64,000 bases of DNA, taken from CACIAM-69d sp001698445. GTDB lineage: Bacteria > Cyanobacteriota > Cyanobacteriia > CACIAM-69d. Of this stretch, positions 34,039 through 42,825 are shown piece after piece; within the stretch, counting starts at the first letter, position 1; each line of letters opens with the position of its first letter. Below the pieces are notes generated by a model. It made no database searches, had not been told where the DNA came from, and saw only the letters and a program-made list of their open reading frames with translations. The position numbers and the translations under genes are program-made. The stretch lies in contig NZ_JAZAQF010000034.1 in the NCBI RefSeq assembly GCF_043235035.1, forward strand, positions 11,193-75,192, given 5' to 3'.

Positions 34039-34533
34039 ATGTTGTCCGTGCCGTCTCCCCTTGCCAAAGCCGCGCCCCTGGCCGACTCACGCGACTCCTT
34101 CGCCATTACCTTTGCGCCCCTCTCGCTGGACGCGGTATATCGCTTGGCCGATGACCCGGCCAACGGCGCGATCGTGGTGATGAATGGCACTGTGCGCCAA
34201 GAAACAGACGGCAAACCCGTGGTGGCCCTGGATTATCAAGCCTACGAACCCATGGCGATCGTCATCTTTCAGCAAATTGCCGCCCAGATTCGCCAGCGCT
34301 GGCCCGTGGTGAATCGGGTGGTGATTCACCATCGAATCGGCAAGCTAAAAATTGGCGAAATCAGCGTGCTGGTGGCGATCGGGTCTCCCCATCGATCGGA
34401 AGCTTTCGAGGCCTGCCGCTACGCAATCGACCAACTGAAGCACAACGCCCCCATTTGGAAAAAAGAATTTTGGGCCGATGGTTCCAGCAACTGGGTCAGC
34501 ATCGGCGCTTGCGAACAAACCGGCGACTGTTAG
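34039..34533 (+). CDS. moaE: Molybdopterin synthase catalytic subunit MoaE
   Basis: 164 residues. Family features are GAIVVMNGTVRQ, LDYQAYEPMA, VVIHHRIGKLKIGEISVLVAIGSPHR and the catalytic-lysine region IDQLKHNAPIWKKEFW. MoaE transfers two sulfurs from the MoaD thiocarboxylate to precursor Z to make molybdopterin, needed for nitrate reductase. The first 20 residues are a variable extension. moaD is not adjacent. Confidence 0.9.
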   Translation: MLSVPSPLAKAAPLADSRDSFAITFAPLSLDAVYRLADDPANGAIVVMNGTVRQETDGKPVVALDYQAYEPMAIVIFQQIAAQIRQRWPVVNRVVIHHRIGKLKIGEISVLVAIGSPHRSEAFEACRYAIDQLKHNAPIWKKEFWADGSSNWVSIGACEQTGDC

Positions 34534-34603
34534 GCCACCGCTAGGCGACCGTGAATCGATCATTGGTCGATCGTTGGTTGATCATTGGTCGGTCTTTTCT
34601 GGG

Positions 34604-35917
34604 CTACCGCAATTGCAGAATTTTGATGGTGACGGCCATGCTTTCTTCATACAGCACCTCCCGTCCCCAACGCTGAAGCTGTTGTGCCATCAGCAATTCT
34701 GCCTTTTGGTCGGGCAAAGCCGTCACCTGCTCGGTGCGGGCCGATTGGGCACTGCCCCCCGCCTCCATCCGCATACAGCCCGTCATTTCTGAACAAAGAA
34801 TCGTGGCACAGTCAGCATTGGGATTGGTGGAAGCCAAACGCAGCCCAATCAAATCCCCCGGAATTTCACCCACATCGGCCGTGGGAATGGCGGCTAATTC
34901 TGCTTGGATCGATCGCCCGTCACCGCGTTCAAAATCCACATATACCAAGTCATAGTCACCGCCCGTGGCCCGATAGGCGATCGGCTCCCACCCCAGGCGG
35001 CTCGCAAACCACCCGAGGAACATCAACGCTTGAGCCGCGCTGCCTTTTTCGTAATCGATCGAGATTCGATCGACCTCTCCCAGCCACATCCGCCGCTCCG
35101 GAGGATCAAACGAAGCCGCCGTCAACTCCTGCCAGAGGGACAACCGGTGCCAATTCAAATCAGCAATGTAGGTTTCCTGATCAATCAGCGACTGAATTTT
35201 CAAAAATTCCGCCTCGGGATCGCTGAAGTAAGACGAATCCAAAATCAGGCAATTGGCCGTTTCCGACAGCGCTTGGAACAGGCCCTGCTCAGGATTGGGC
35301 GTGGCCTTCCACCAGGCAAACTTCGGCAAATCAGGAATCAACAACGACACCACCAAATCGGAAACCCGCTCCAGGGCCTCCTTGGTTCCGCGCAGCGTGA
35401 TGTATTCGCAGCAAACCAAATTCCGACTCTTGCTCTTTTGCACGGGGCAATAGGCGGACACTTGGGCAGTTACCCCTTCATCGGGCCCCAGGGTGGGACA
35501 AAGGGCAATAATCCGAGAAGGATTTTGCGCCGCGATCGCGTCGCTCACAGTGGCCCCGCGCAAATCTAAATTGGGGGAGCGCGTTTGCCCAAAGCTCACG
35601 TGGTCTTCGCGCAAAGCCCGCAGGGTGTCCATGTCCACGCGCCCGGTCGCCCGAAACCCATAGGCCGACTGGGCCAACTTGATGGCATTACGGGTGTCGG
35701 GGCCATGCAACCCATCGATCGCCCCCTTATAAAACCCCAGGGAACCCAACAATTGCTGAAACTCCTCCGGCTCATAAACCACCATGCAGAACGTGGCAGC
35801 TCTTGTGGCGATCGCCGCATCGCCGGATCCCTGACTCAGCCAAATTTTGTTTAACTCTGCCTCAATTTCCCCGAGCGAAATATCCTTGGGGGTTTGGAGT
35901 GTGATGGTTGTGGTCAT
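34604..35917 (-). CDS. opcA: Glucose-6-phosphate dehydrogenase assembly protein OpcA
   Basis: 437 residues. The frame extends upstream to 36226, but ATG 35917 (MTTTITLQTPKDISLGEI) is chosen because the upstream part overlaps zwf and has no family features. Residues about 50-95 form a peptidoglycan-binding-like helical domain (FQQLLGSLGFYKGAIDG...GRVDMDTLRAL), usual for cyanobacterial OpcA. The rest is the OpcA domain. OpcA activates G6PDH under oxidising conditions and links it to thioredoxin control. Third gene of fbp-zwf-opcA, 145 bp after the zwf stop. Confidence 0.92.
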   Translation of the reverse strand: MTTTITLQTPKDISLGEIEAELNKIWLSQGSGDAAIATRAATFCMVVYEPEEFQQLLGSLGFYKGAIDGLHGPDTRNAIKLAQSAYGFRATGRVDMDTLRALREDHVSFGQTRSPNLDLRGATVSDAIAAQNPSRIIALCPTLGPDEGVTAQVSAYCPVQKSKSRNLVCCEYITLRGTKEALERVSDLVVSLLIPDLPKFAWWKATPNPEQGLFQALSETANCLILDSSYFSDPEAEFLKIQSLIDQETYIADLNWHRLSLWQELTAASFDPPERRMWLGEVDRISIDYEKGSAAQALMFLGWFASRLGWEPIAYRATGGDYDLVYVDFERGDGRSIQAELAAIPTADVGEIPGDLIGLRLASTNPNADCATILCSEMTGCMRMEAGGSAQSARTEQVTALPDQKAELLMAQQLQRWGREVLYEESMAVTIKILQLR

Positions 35918-36062
35918 GGTTTGCCTGCTGAGGGATCTGATTGAAAGATCTGGTTGAGGAATCTGCTTGAGGAATCTGCTTGAGAGCGTTGAACCGTCAT
36001 TCAACGCCTGATTTCCGAATTGCCGAGTTGCAACACCTGATTTCGGTAACCTCGCGTTCTGC

Positions 36063-37592
36063 CTAGAGTCGTCGCCAGTGCCGACCATCACGCTCCAGTA
36101 ATAACTCCGCCTCCACCGGTTCCCAAGTCCCCGCTTCATAGAGCGGAATCGCTTCCGGTCGCGCAGGCGCATCCCACAACTCCAAAACCGGCGTGAGGGC
36201 CCGCCAAGAAGCCTCCACTTCGTCATCTCGTGTAAACAGGGACTGATCGCCCAACATACAGTCCATCAGCAGACGACCATAGGCCTCGCCTTGGGATTGG
36301 CCAAAGGCACTTTCATAGCGGAAATCCATATCGACCGATCGCGTCTTCAAGGATGCACCCGGCATTTTCACCTCAAAACGCATCGAGATCCCTTCATTCG
36401 GCTGAATCCGCATGGCCAACACATTTGGGTTGGTTTGGCGCGCCGCCGACGGAAACATCAACAGCGGCACTTCCTTGAATTGAATGGCCACCTCAGTCAC
36501 CTTTTTCGGCATCCGTTTGCCCGTGCGCAAATAAAAGGGCACACCTTTCCAGCGCCAGTTATCAATGCATAGCTTGAGGGCCGCATAGGTGGGAGTAGTG
36601 GACGTGGGGCTGGCCCCGTCCTCTTCGCGGTAGCCCGGAACCGGCTTGCCACGCATCCAACCACGACTGTATTGGCCCCGAACGGCACAGAGATCCAAAT
36701 TTTTCAGGTCTGCAAGCCGGGTTGCTTGCAGCACTTTCACCTTTTCGTTACGGATGCTGTCCGCATCAAGGGAGTTGGGCGGCTCCATGGCCGTGAGGCA
36801 AAACAGTTGCATTAGGTGGTTTTGCACCATATCCCGCAGGGCCCCGGAAGTTTCGTAGTATCCGGCGCGTCCCTCCAGCCCCACAGTTTCCGCCACAGTG
36901 ATTTGCACACAGTCCACAAACTGCCGGTTCCAGAGGGGTTCAAAGATGGCGTTGGCAAATCGAAACACCAACAGGTTTTGAACGGTTTCTTTGCCGAGGT
37001 AGTGGTCAATCCGATAAACCTGTTTTTCGGAGCAGACGGCCTGCACGACGCGGTTGAGCTGTTGGGCGGTGGCAAAGTCGCGACCAAAGGGTTTTTCGAT
37101 CACGAGACGTTGCTTGTCGGGATCGGCGAGCATCCCGGCGGCCCCCAGTTGCTGGATAGCTTCCCCAAAAAATTTGGGCGCTACGGACAGGTAAAAGACC
37201 CGGTTGCCCCGAGTGCCCCGGAGTTCGTCCAGCTCTCCGAGGAAGGTTTTGAGCGTTTGATAGTCTTCGGGTACGTCAATGTTGGCGGGCCAATAGAACA
37301 AGCCTTTGGCGAAGTCTTCCCACAGGTCGTCGCTTTGGGTTCCGCCACCAAATTCTTCGATGCCTTCGCGCAGGTGTTCGCGGAAGAAGTCGTGACTCCA
37401 TTCCCGGCGGGCAACTCCGACGATGGTAAGTTCGGGGGGCAGTCGCCGCTCTAGTTTCATTTGGTAGAGGGCGGGTACCAGTTTGCGCTGGGTGAGGTCA
37501 CCGGAGGCCCCAAAGATAATCAGGATTTGGGGTTCGGGGATGCGTTCTTGCTGAAGACCAACGCGCAGGGGATTTTCTTGGAAGGTCAGCAT
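36063..37592 (-). CDS. zwf: Glucose-6-phosphate 1-dehydrogenase
   Basis: 509 residues. The NADP-binding motif GASGDLT is at residues 28-34 and the catalytic RIDHYLGKE near 196-204, with a Cys in the preceding segment (VQAVCSEKQVY). It makes 6-phosphogluconolactone and NADPH in the oxidative pentose phosphate path, the main night-time route in cyanobacteria. In cyanobacteria the enzyme is redox-regulated and needs OpcA, encoded next. The upstream fbp gene has the same orientation, about 160 bp away. Confidence 0.95.
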   Translation of the reverse strand: MLTFQENPLRVGLQQERIPEPQILIIFGASGDLTQRKLVPALYQMKLERRLPPELTIVGVARREWSHDFFREHLREGIEEFGGGTQSDDLWEDFAKGLFYWPANIDVPEDYQTLKTFLGELDELRGTRGNRVFYLSVAPKFFGEAIQQLGAAGMLADPDKQRLVIEKPFGRDFATAQQLNRVVQAVCSEKQVYRIDHYLGKETVQNLLVFRFANAIFEPLWNRQFVDCVQITVAETVGLEGRAGYYETSGALRDMVQNHLMQLFCLTAMEPPNSLDADSIRNEKVKVLQATRLADLKNLDLCAVRGQYSRGWMRGKPVPGYREEDGASPTSTTPTYAALKLCIDNWRWKGVPFYLRTGKRMPKKVTEVAIQFKEVPLLMFPSAARQTNPNVLAMRIQPNEGISMRFEVKMPGASLKTRSVDMDFRYESAFGQSQGEAYGRLLMDCMLGDQSLFTRDDEVEASWRALTPVLELWDAPARPEAIPLYEAGTWEPVEAELLLERDGRHWRRL

Positions 37593-37754
37593 TGGGGAAG
37601 TGGGATCTGAAAGGGGCGATCGAGGCTAAAGATCGAGGCTGAATGAGGAAGGGGGTTGGGCAGGGAAATCGATGATCACGGGTAGCGGAGAAAAGGCCGA
37701 GGATCGATCGCCCGGATAGGGTGTTTGCGGGCCGTTCGTCTCGATCGTCGGGGG

Positions 37755-38807
37755 TTAGCCCGATCCCCGCTGTAGCAAAGATTCCACTCGGTTGACTTCT
37801 TCGGAACTGCCAATAATCAAGGGCGATCGGGCATGGAGGCGATCGGGAATCAGATCCATGATCGGTTTCTGGCCATCGCTGGCCTGACCACCCGCTTGCT
37901 CAATCAAAAAGGCGAGGGGAGCCGCCTCATACAGCAAACGCAGCTTGCCCTGAGGTTTTTGGCGGGTTCCTGGGTAAAGAAACACGCCCCCTTGAAACAG
38001 AATGCGGTGCAGGTCGGCCACTAAGGCTCCGCTGTAGCGGGAGGAATAGCCGCCCACCTCTCGAAAGTATTGAATACAGGCTTGGGTGGCTGGCTCCCAT
38101 TGGCCAAAGTTGCCTTCATTGACGCTGTAGAGTTTGCCGCTGGGGGGAATTTTCAGGTTTTCGTGGCTGAGGATAAATTCTCCAAGGCTGGGATCGAGGG
38201 TGAAGGCATGGACTCCGCGCCCGATCGAGTAAACCAGCATGGTGCTGGGGCCATAGAGAATGTAGCCAGCGGCCAGTTGCTTGTGACCCGATTGCAGCAG
38301 GTCGGCGGCTTCACCCGTCTCGTCGTTGCCTTCCTGCTGGCGAATGGCGAAGATGGATCCCACATTGAGATCAATGTCAATGTTGGAGGAACCGTCGATC
38401 GGGTCATAGAGCAGGGTATAGCGACCGATCGGGCAATTTTCGGGAATGTAATAGGGACGCTCCATTTCCTCGGAAGCCAAGCGACAAACCAAGCCACTTT
38501 GCTTAAACACCGAGATAAAAACATCGTTGGCGTAGAGATCCATCTTTTTGACGGCCTCGCCTTGGACGTTGGTGCTGCCCGTGAAGCCCAGCGCATCTTC
38601 CATCAAACCCGATCGGCTCAGATGGCGAGCGATGAGCTTGCCCGCCAAGGCAATTCGGTTCATTAGGGCGCTGAGATCTTGGGCATCGGAGCCAAAACTT
38701 TGCAGTTGTTGCAGCACATGGCGACCCAGCGTGGTGCAATCTCGATCGAGCGATCGCTCCTGGGTCACGACATAACTGGCGGAATCAACACTGGCAGCAT
38801 CAGCCAT
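37755..38807 (-). CDS. fbp: Fructose-1,6-bisphosphatase class I
   Basis: 350 residues. The metal/phosphate motif DPIDGSSN is at 135-142 and the substrate loops YSSRYSGALVADLHRIL and KLRLLYEAAPLAFLIEQAGG follow. It removes the 1-phosphate from FBP for gluconeogenesis. Class I in cyanobacteria coexists with the bifunctional FBP/SBPase. First gene of the fbp-zwf-opcA run on the minus strand. Confidence 0.93.
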   Translation of the reverse strand: MADAASVDSASYVVTQERSLDRDCTTLGRHVLQQLQSFGSDAQDLSALMNRIALAGKLIARHLSRSGLMEDALGFTGSTNVQGEAVKKMDLYANDVFISVFKQSGLVCRLASEEMERPYYIPENCPIGRYTLLYDPIDGSSNIDIDLNVGSIFAIRQQEGNDETGEAADLLQSGHKQLAAGYILYGPSTMLVYSIGRGVHAFTLDPSLGEFILSHENLKIPPSGKLYSVNEGNFGQWEPATQACIQYFREVGGYSSRYSGALVADLHRILFQGGVFLYPGTRQKPQGKLRLLYEAAPLAFLIEQAGGQASDGQKPIMDLIPDRLHARSPLIIGSSEEVNRVESLLQRGSG

Positions 38808-39210
38808 CTCAGAACCTCTCGTGACTGACGACGGAACGACAACGGAACATTGCCCCCGGGGGTCATGCCTTCAGTGTAGGAACCGATTTCCGAAAAGCTG
38901 GGGTGTTTTTAGAGAAACTTCATTAGTTCGTCGTAGTTCGTCGTAGTCCTTTGCAGTCCGTCGCAATTGACCGATGAATGGTTCGCTGCGCCCGTTTGTT
39001 GGTGTCCTGGCAAGCATTCAACAAACTTTTAATCGTCCAACCAATCGCTCAAGACCCAGCAATATCCAAAAACGAAAGGGGCCAAGTCTCGTAGACTGAC
39101 CCCTTTTCCAGAAGAGTATTGCTATTTCAGCGGAACCAAAACCTTGGTTCCCCGATCGGGCAATTCTGAACTAGGCAGACTGTTTTCCGCCGCGCTCCAT
39201 CTTTGAAGAC
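38808..39210. other. Spacer between fbp and the RRM gene
   Basis: A 10-bp unit ttcgtcgtag is repeated at 38937-38956. The two hairpins downstream of the RRM gene lie at 39075-39106 and 39132-39151. No gene is seen. Confidence 0.45.
39075..39106 (-). terminator. Intrinsic terminator of the RRM protein gene
   Basis: AAAGGGG pairs with CCCCTTT, and inside it AGTCT pairs with AGACT around a CGT loop. On the minus strand it is followed by CGTTTTTGG. A smaller hairpin, GGAACCAA...TTGGTTCC (39132-39151), lies just before it. Confidence 0.75.
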
Positions 39211-39504
39211 TTAGAACGCGTTGTGGAAAAACGAGCGCCCACCGCCACCACCGGAGCGAGGCTCCTTAGGACGAGCCTTATTGGCACGGATTTGGCGGCC
39301 CATCCATTCTGCTCCATCGAGTTCTTTGATGGCGTGCTCTTCGGCCTGGTCGCTTTCAAGATCGATGAAGGCGAAACCGCGAATTCGGTTCACTTCGCGG
39401 TCGATCGGCAGGGTGATACGCTTAACAACGCCATACTCCGAGAAAACTTCTTGGAGATCCTGCTCGGTAGCGTCGTAAGAAAGATTGCCAACGTAAATCG
39501 TCAT
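39211..39504 (-). CDS. RNA-binding protein with one RRM (Rbp type)
   Basis: 97 residues. RNP2 IYVGNL is at residues 3-8 and RNP1 RGFAFIDL at 42-49, in the single RRM arrangement of cyanobacterial Rbp proteins. A short glycine tail (GGGGGRSFF) follows. The RNP1 usually reads RGFGFVEM; the Ala-Phe-Ile-Asp variant is mild. Such proteins are cold-induced and some bind photosystem mRNAs near thylakoids. Confidence 0.92.
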   Translation of the reverse strand: MTIYVGNLSYDATEQDLQEVFSEYGVVKRITLPIDREVNRIRGFAFIDLESDQAEEHAIKELDGAEWMGRQIRANKARPKEPRSGGGGGRSFFHNAF

Positions 39505-40145
39505 TTGAGTCCGGAACGGTAAAACAAGCGCGTGAAGTCTTCAGTTCAATTTGTCTCATGAGAACTTGGGTTAGCGGACTGGGACACAGTTCCACAAACT
39601 AAATTCCCACGCGGTGCTAGGCCCCAAGTCTATTGAGATTGTGCCCGATCGCGATCGCGCTCAAAACAAAAGGAGCTGAAAGAACATCACCATGATAGCG
39701 CCCTAAAGGGGTACTACTGGCGTAAACTTGGGAGTTTATTTTGCAATCCGGGGTAAGTCAGGGGTTGGCAGCGGGTAAATGGCTTGGATTTGGGGGCAAA
39801 TTGCCCCTTCGCGATCGTTACCAATCGTTGACGACCCTTCACCCCCAATTGTCCGGATCCTCGGTGGCCGTGGGCGATCGCCCCGTTGCTTCCCGCCCGG
39901 CCCTCAGCCTCGATCCTCCGGGGATCTCTATCTATCTATATAAAGATCCCCGATGGATAAGGATCCCCAATAGCCCAGGAACCCTCAGCGGGATTCCACC
40001 CATTTAGCCTTGGGCTTTGGCTTCTCAGGTGCAGACGTTGACGACGGGTTCAGGAATGCGCTGACTCAAATTCACTGACTCAAATTCACTGACTCAAATT
40101 CACTGACTCAAATTCACTGACTCAAATTCGCTGACTTGAAACCAT
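39505..40145. other. Long spacer with repeats
   Basis: It includes promoter space for the RRM gene and, near 39930-39975, the sequence ctatctatctatataaagatcc with a repeated gatcccc. The 14-bp tandem array lies at its end. A frame at 39741-40007 has no family resemblance. Confidence 0.45.
40061..40138. repeat. 14-bp tandem repeat array
   Basis: The unit ctgactcaaattca is repeated five times (40061-40130, the last copy ending in g) with a partial sixth copy. There are no spacers, so it is not a CRISPR array. It lies just downstream of the small gene at 40146-40364 (minus). Confidence 0.9.
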
Positions 40146-40364
40146 TTACTCGATCGAGATTGACTGAGGGCCACCGCTGGGGCTGCTGGGTGCAGACTCC
40201 GTGGAGCCATTGGGGCGATCGCTCCCCAACTGTTGCTCCAACCAGCTCTTAATCGGATCCTGATTCAGATCCAGGCGCAACAGGCCGGAAGCCAGTCCAC
40301 CCAAGAAGCTCACGGGCTGTTTGAGGCCTTCTTCAACAAGGGGTTTGAGTTCTTCTAGGAACAT
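40146..40364 (-). CDS. Small conserved-looking protein of unknown function
   Basis: 72 residues from ATG 40364 (MFLEELKPLVEEGLKQPVSF); TTG/ATG-type starts up to 40394 are in frame. Two amphipathic helices (PVSFLGGLASGLLRLDLNQD, then PIKSWLEQQL) precede a Ser/Pro-rich tail. I do not recognise the family. It is divergent from the DUF2993 gene with a short shared promoter. Confidence 0.55.
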   Translation of the reverse strand: MFLEELKPLVEEGLKQPVSFLGGLASGLLRLDLNQDPIKSWLEQQLGSDRPNGSTESAPSSPSGGPQSISIE

Positions 40365-40430
40365 AGGGCCGGACACACCGTTTACAAATTGCAAGAATTG
40401 CTGTCCAGTGTATCAAGAGGTTTTCGGTTG

Positions 40431-41141
40431 ATGGGTAGTGGGAATCAAGAGTCGATCGCCCCAAGCAACTCCAGCACGGGCAGCCGCCTCATCACCTCCC
40501 TGGTTGCGCCAGCGGTCAAACTCTGGCTGCGATCCCAGGTGGAAGCCGCTACTGAAATCACCGTGCGGCTGGATGGACGCGATCGAGAAATTCTCGCGGG
40601 CCGCCTGCCCCAAGCCCAGATCAACGCCGAATCCGTGATCTATCAGGGCTTGCACCTAAGCCATCTCAACCTGCAAGCCACCGATATTGCCGTCAATTTG
40701 GGGCAAGTGCTGCGCGGCAAGCCCCTAAAGCTACTGCAGCCCATTCCTGTCAGTGCGGAATTAAAACTTTTTGCCCCCGACTTGGCAGCCTCTTTGGCGG
40801 CTCCCCTGCTGGCCCCGGCGTTGGCGGACTTCCTGGCTCCGCTGTTGGCCCTTTGGGGGCGACCCGTCACCTTCGAGCAACCCCAAGCCACCCTATCCGG
40901 GGGGCAATTAATTTTGTCAGGGGCGATCGAGCAGCAACCGGTGCAACTCTGCCTGGGGTTGGAATTGGTTGACCCCCAAACCTTGCAACTCTGCAATCCC
41001 CAGTGGCTGAACCAGGCAGGTGAGCCGATCGCCCAAGGATCCTCCGTGCGCCTACCCTTAGGCGAAGACGTGGCCATCAACAGCTTGTCGATCGAACCGG
41101 AAGGACTCCAATGCACCGGTACTTTGCTAGTGCGCCCCTGA
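40431..41141 (+). CDS. DUF2993 (LmeA-like) lipid-binding protein
   Basis: 236 residues from ATG 40431; the frame opens further upstream (40389) but there overlaps the divergent gene. Features are AVKLWLRSQVEAATEITVRLDG, REILAGRLPQAQINAESVIYQGLHLSHLNLQATDIAVN and a TULIP-like beta-rich body, matching DUF2993. Relatives such as mycobacterial LmeA act on or carry lipids in the cell envelope. There is no clear signal peptide. Its precise role here is unknown. Confidence 0.8.
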   Translation: MGSGNQESIAPSNSSTGSRLITSLVAPAVKLWLRSQVEAATEITVRLDGRDREILAGRLPQAQINAESVIYQGLHLSHLNLQATDIAVNLGQVLRGKPLKLLQPIPVSAELKLFAPDLAASLAAPLLAPALADFLAPLLALWGRPVTFEQPQATLSGGQLILSGAIEQQPVQLCLGLELVDPQTLQLCNPQWLNQAGEPIAQGSSVRLPLGEDVAINSLSIEPEGLQCTGTLLVRP

Positions 41142-41269
41142 TCGGTCTATTTATACAAGTCGTCTAGATAGATAGATCCAGTTAGCCAGGCCCAATAGCA
41201 ACTTCGACTCGATCCAGTTGGTCAAACAGGGAGGTAGACCCCATCCAGCGGATCTAGCTGCATCGGAAT

Positions 41270-41563
41270 TTAGTGAATCACCAAAGCCGCATCACTGACC
41301 AAGCAAAGCCCCCCAACTCGCTTCAAAATCGGGCGAATTAGCTTCACCAACTGATCCAATTGGGTCACATCCTGGCAAGTGGTCAAAATATAGCAATTGC
41401 CAAATTCCCGGCCTAAATCATTGCTGAACTCTCCCCGATCACCCTTTCCCGAAGCATCACGAATTACCGTATAACCCGGAAATTTCAGGCCATCCAGCAT
41501 TTCCAAAATTTCCTCTAGCTCCAAAGAGCTAACAATAATTTCCACACGTTTTGTTAATTGCAT
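41270..41563 (-). CDS. sbtB: PII-like protein SbtB
   Basis: 97 residues. SbtB binds cAMP, AMP, ADP and ATP and regulates the SbtA bicarbonate transporter. PII-like signatures are KRVEIIVSSLELEEILEMLD, the T-loop-like stretch GYTVIRDASGKGDRGEFSND and the B-loop-like PILKRVGGLCLVSDA. It ends LVIH without the C-terminal CGPEGC redox loop described in Synechocystis SbtB. It follows sbtA by 47 bp on the same strand, which supports the assignment. Confidence 0.9.
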   Translation of the reverse strand: MQLTKRVEIIVSSLELEEILEMLDGLKFPGYTVIRDASGKGDRGEFSNDLGREFGNCYILTTCQDVTQLDQLVKLIRPILKRVGGLCLVSDAALVIH

Positions 41564-41610
41564 ATCAACCTACTCGCAAACAAGCCAATCCATGAACTCC
41601 AAAAACACCC

Positions 41611-42594
41611 CTACAGACCCAGAATTTTTTCCAGTTCTAAATACAGCGGAATTCCCACAATAATGTTGAATGGGAACGTCAAAGCCAGCGCCATCGAAAC
41701 ATATAAACTCGGATTTGCTTCCGGAACCGTCATCCGCATTGCTGCCGGAACTGCAATATAAGAAGCACTGGCGCAAAGCACCGCAAACAATAGCCCATTG
41801 CCTTCACCGATACCCAGCAGCTTGGCAATCACAATCCCCAACACCGCATTCAGCAGCGGCACAATCACCGAAAAGCCAATTAAAAATAATCCTGTTTTTT
41901 TCAGATCTCGAATTCGTTTGGCGGCAATGATGCCCATATCCATCAGGAAAAACGTCAGCACACCATAGAAGATGCCCTGCGTAAAGGGTTCTAGTTTGTG
42001 CCAACCGCTGGGGCCGCTCAGCATTCCAATAATCACGCTGCCCACCAGCAGCAGCACAGAGCTATTCAAAAAGGCTTCTCGCAGCACTTCACCCCAAGCA
42101 AAGGGATGATCGGGATCGTCCTTATCATCTTTGGCATCAAAAATTCGCACCAAAATTAGGCCGATGATAATGGCGGGTGATTCCATTAATGCCAAAGCTG
42201 CCACCATGTAGCCGCCATAGCTAATGTGCAGTTGATCCAAAAAAGAACTAGCCGTAATAAAAGTCACGGCGCTGATGGAACCGTAGGTGGCCGCAATGGC
42301 AGCCGCGTTTGGTGGATCCAGGCGAATTCTTAAGATAAAAAATGTGTAAATTGGAACCAAAGAAGCCATCGCGATCGAAGCGAGCAGCGTGCCAGCCACC
42401 TGCTGAGTAATACCGCTTTCTAGTAGCTCATAGCCCCCTTTAAACCCGATCGCCACCAATAGATAGAGCGAAAATAGCTTGGGCAGTGGTGCAGGAATTT
42501 CCAAATCTGATTTACAGAAAACGGCCAACATTCCCAAGAAAAAGAACAAAATGGGAGGATTGAGAATATTGGAAAGAATCAGTCCACTATCCAT
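41611..42594 (-). CDS. sbtA: Sodium-dependent bicarbonate transporter SbtA
   Basis: 327 residues, about 45 shorter than Synechocystis SbtA, mainly in the central cytoplasmic loop (RIFDAKDDKDDPDHPFAWGE). Ten or so membrane segments in two inverted halves; AAAIAATYGSISAVTFITA and ALCASASYIAVPAAMRM hold the Na+/HCO3- site Ser/Thr clusters of the two halves. High-affinity bicarbonate uptake at the plasma membrane feeds the carboxysome, so sbtA, sbtB and the window's ccmP belong to the same CO2-concentrating mechanism. Probably low-CO2 induced, but I saw no regulator site that proves it. Confidence 0.94.
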   Translation of the reverse strand: MDSGLILSNILNPPILFFFLGMLAVFCKSDLEIPAPLPKLFSLYLLVAIGFKGGYELLESGITQQVAGTLLASIAMASLVPIYTFFILRIRLDPPNAAAIAATYGSISAVTFITASSFLDQLHISYGGYMVAALALMESPAIIIGLILVRIFDAKDDKDDPDHPFAWGEVLREAFLNSSVLLLVGSVIIGMLSGPSGWHKLEPFTQGIFYGVLTFFLMDMGIIAAKRIRDLKKTGLFLIGFSVIVPLLNAVLGIVIAKLLGIGEGNGLLFAVLCASASYIAVPAAMRMTVPEANPSLYVSMALALTFPFNIIVGIPLYLELEKILGL

Positions 42595-42825
42595 CGGCTA
42601 TCCAGGGCAAAAACTAGAAAGGGATAAATTCCAACCTAGCCCAGGTTTAGGGTTAGGTAAACCTCTGAAACTAATTAAGATTATTCTTCATAATTATTCA
42701 CTATTATTCGCTTTCACTGATGAAGACTCTCCGCCACAGGTGTCACGGTTCCCCTTGCTTGCGACAGGATCAAGGCTGGATGATTATGAGAAATTGTTTA
42801 GAAATTGTTGGTTGTAGTGGGTTCT

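Noticed and set aside
35918..36226. N-terminal extension of OpcA
   Set aside because: The 103 extra codons overlap zwf and are unlike the OpcA family start MTTTITLQTPKD.
39741..40007. 88-codon plus frame
   Set aside because: Low-complexity spacer including ctatctatctata repeats, with no family resemblance.
40061..40138. CRISPR-like array
   Set aside because: The 14-bp units directly abut with no spacers.
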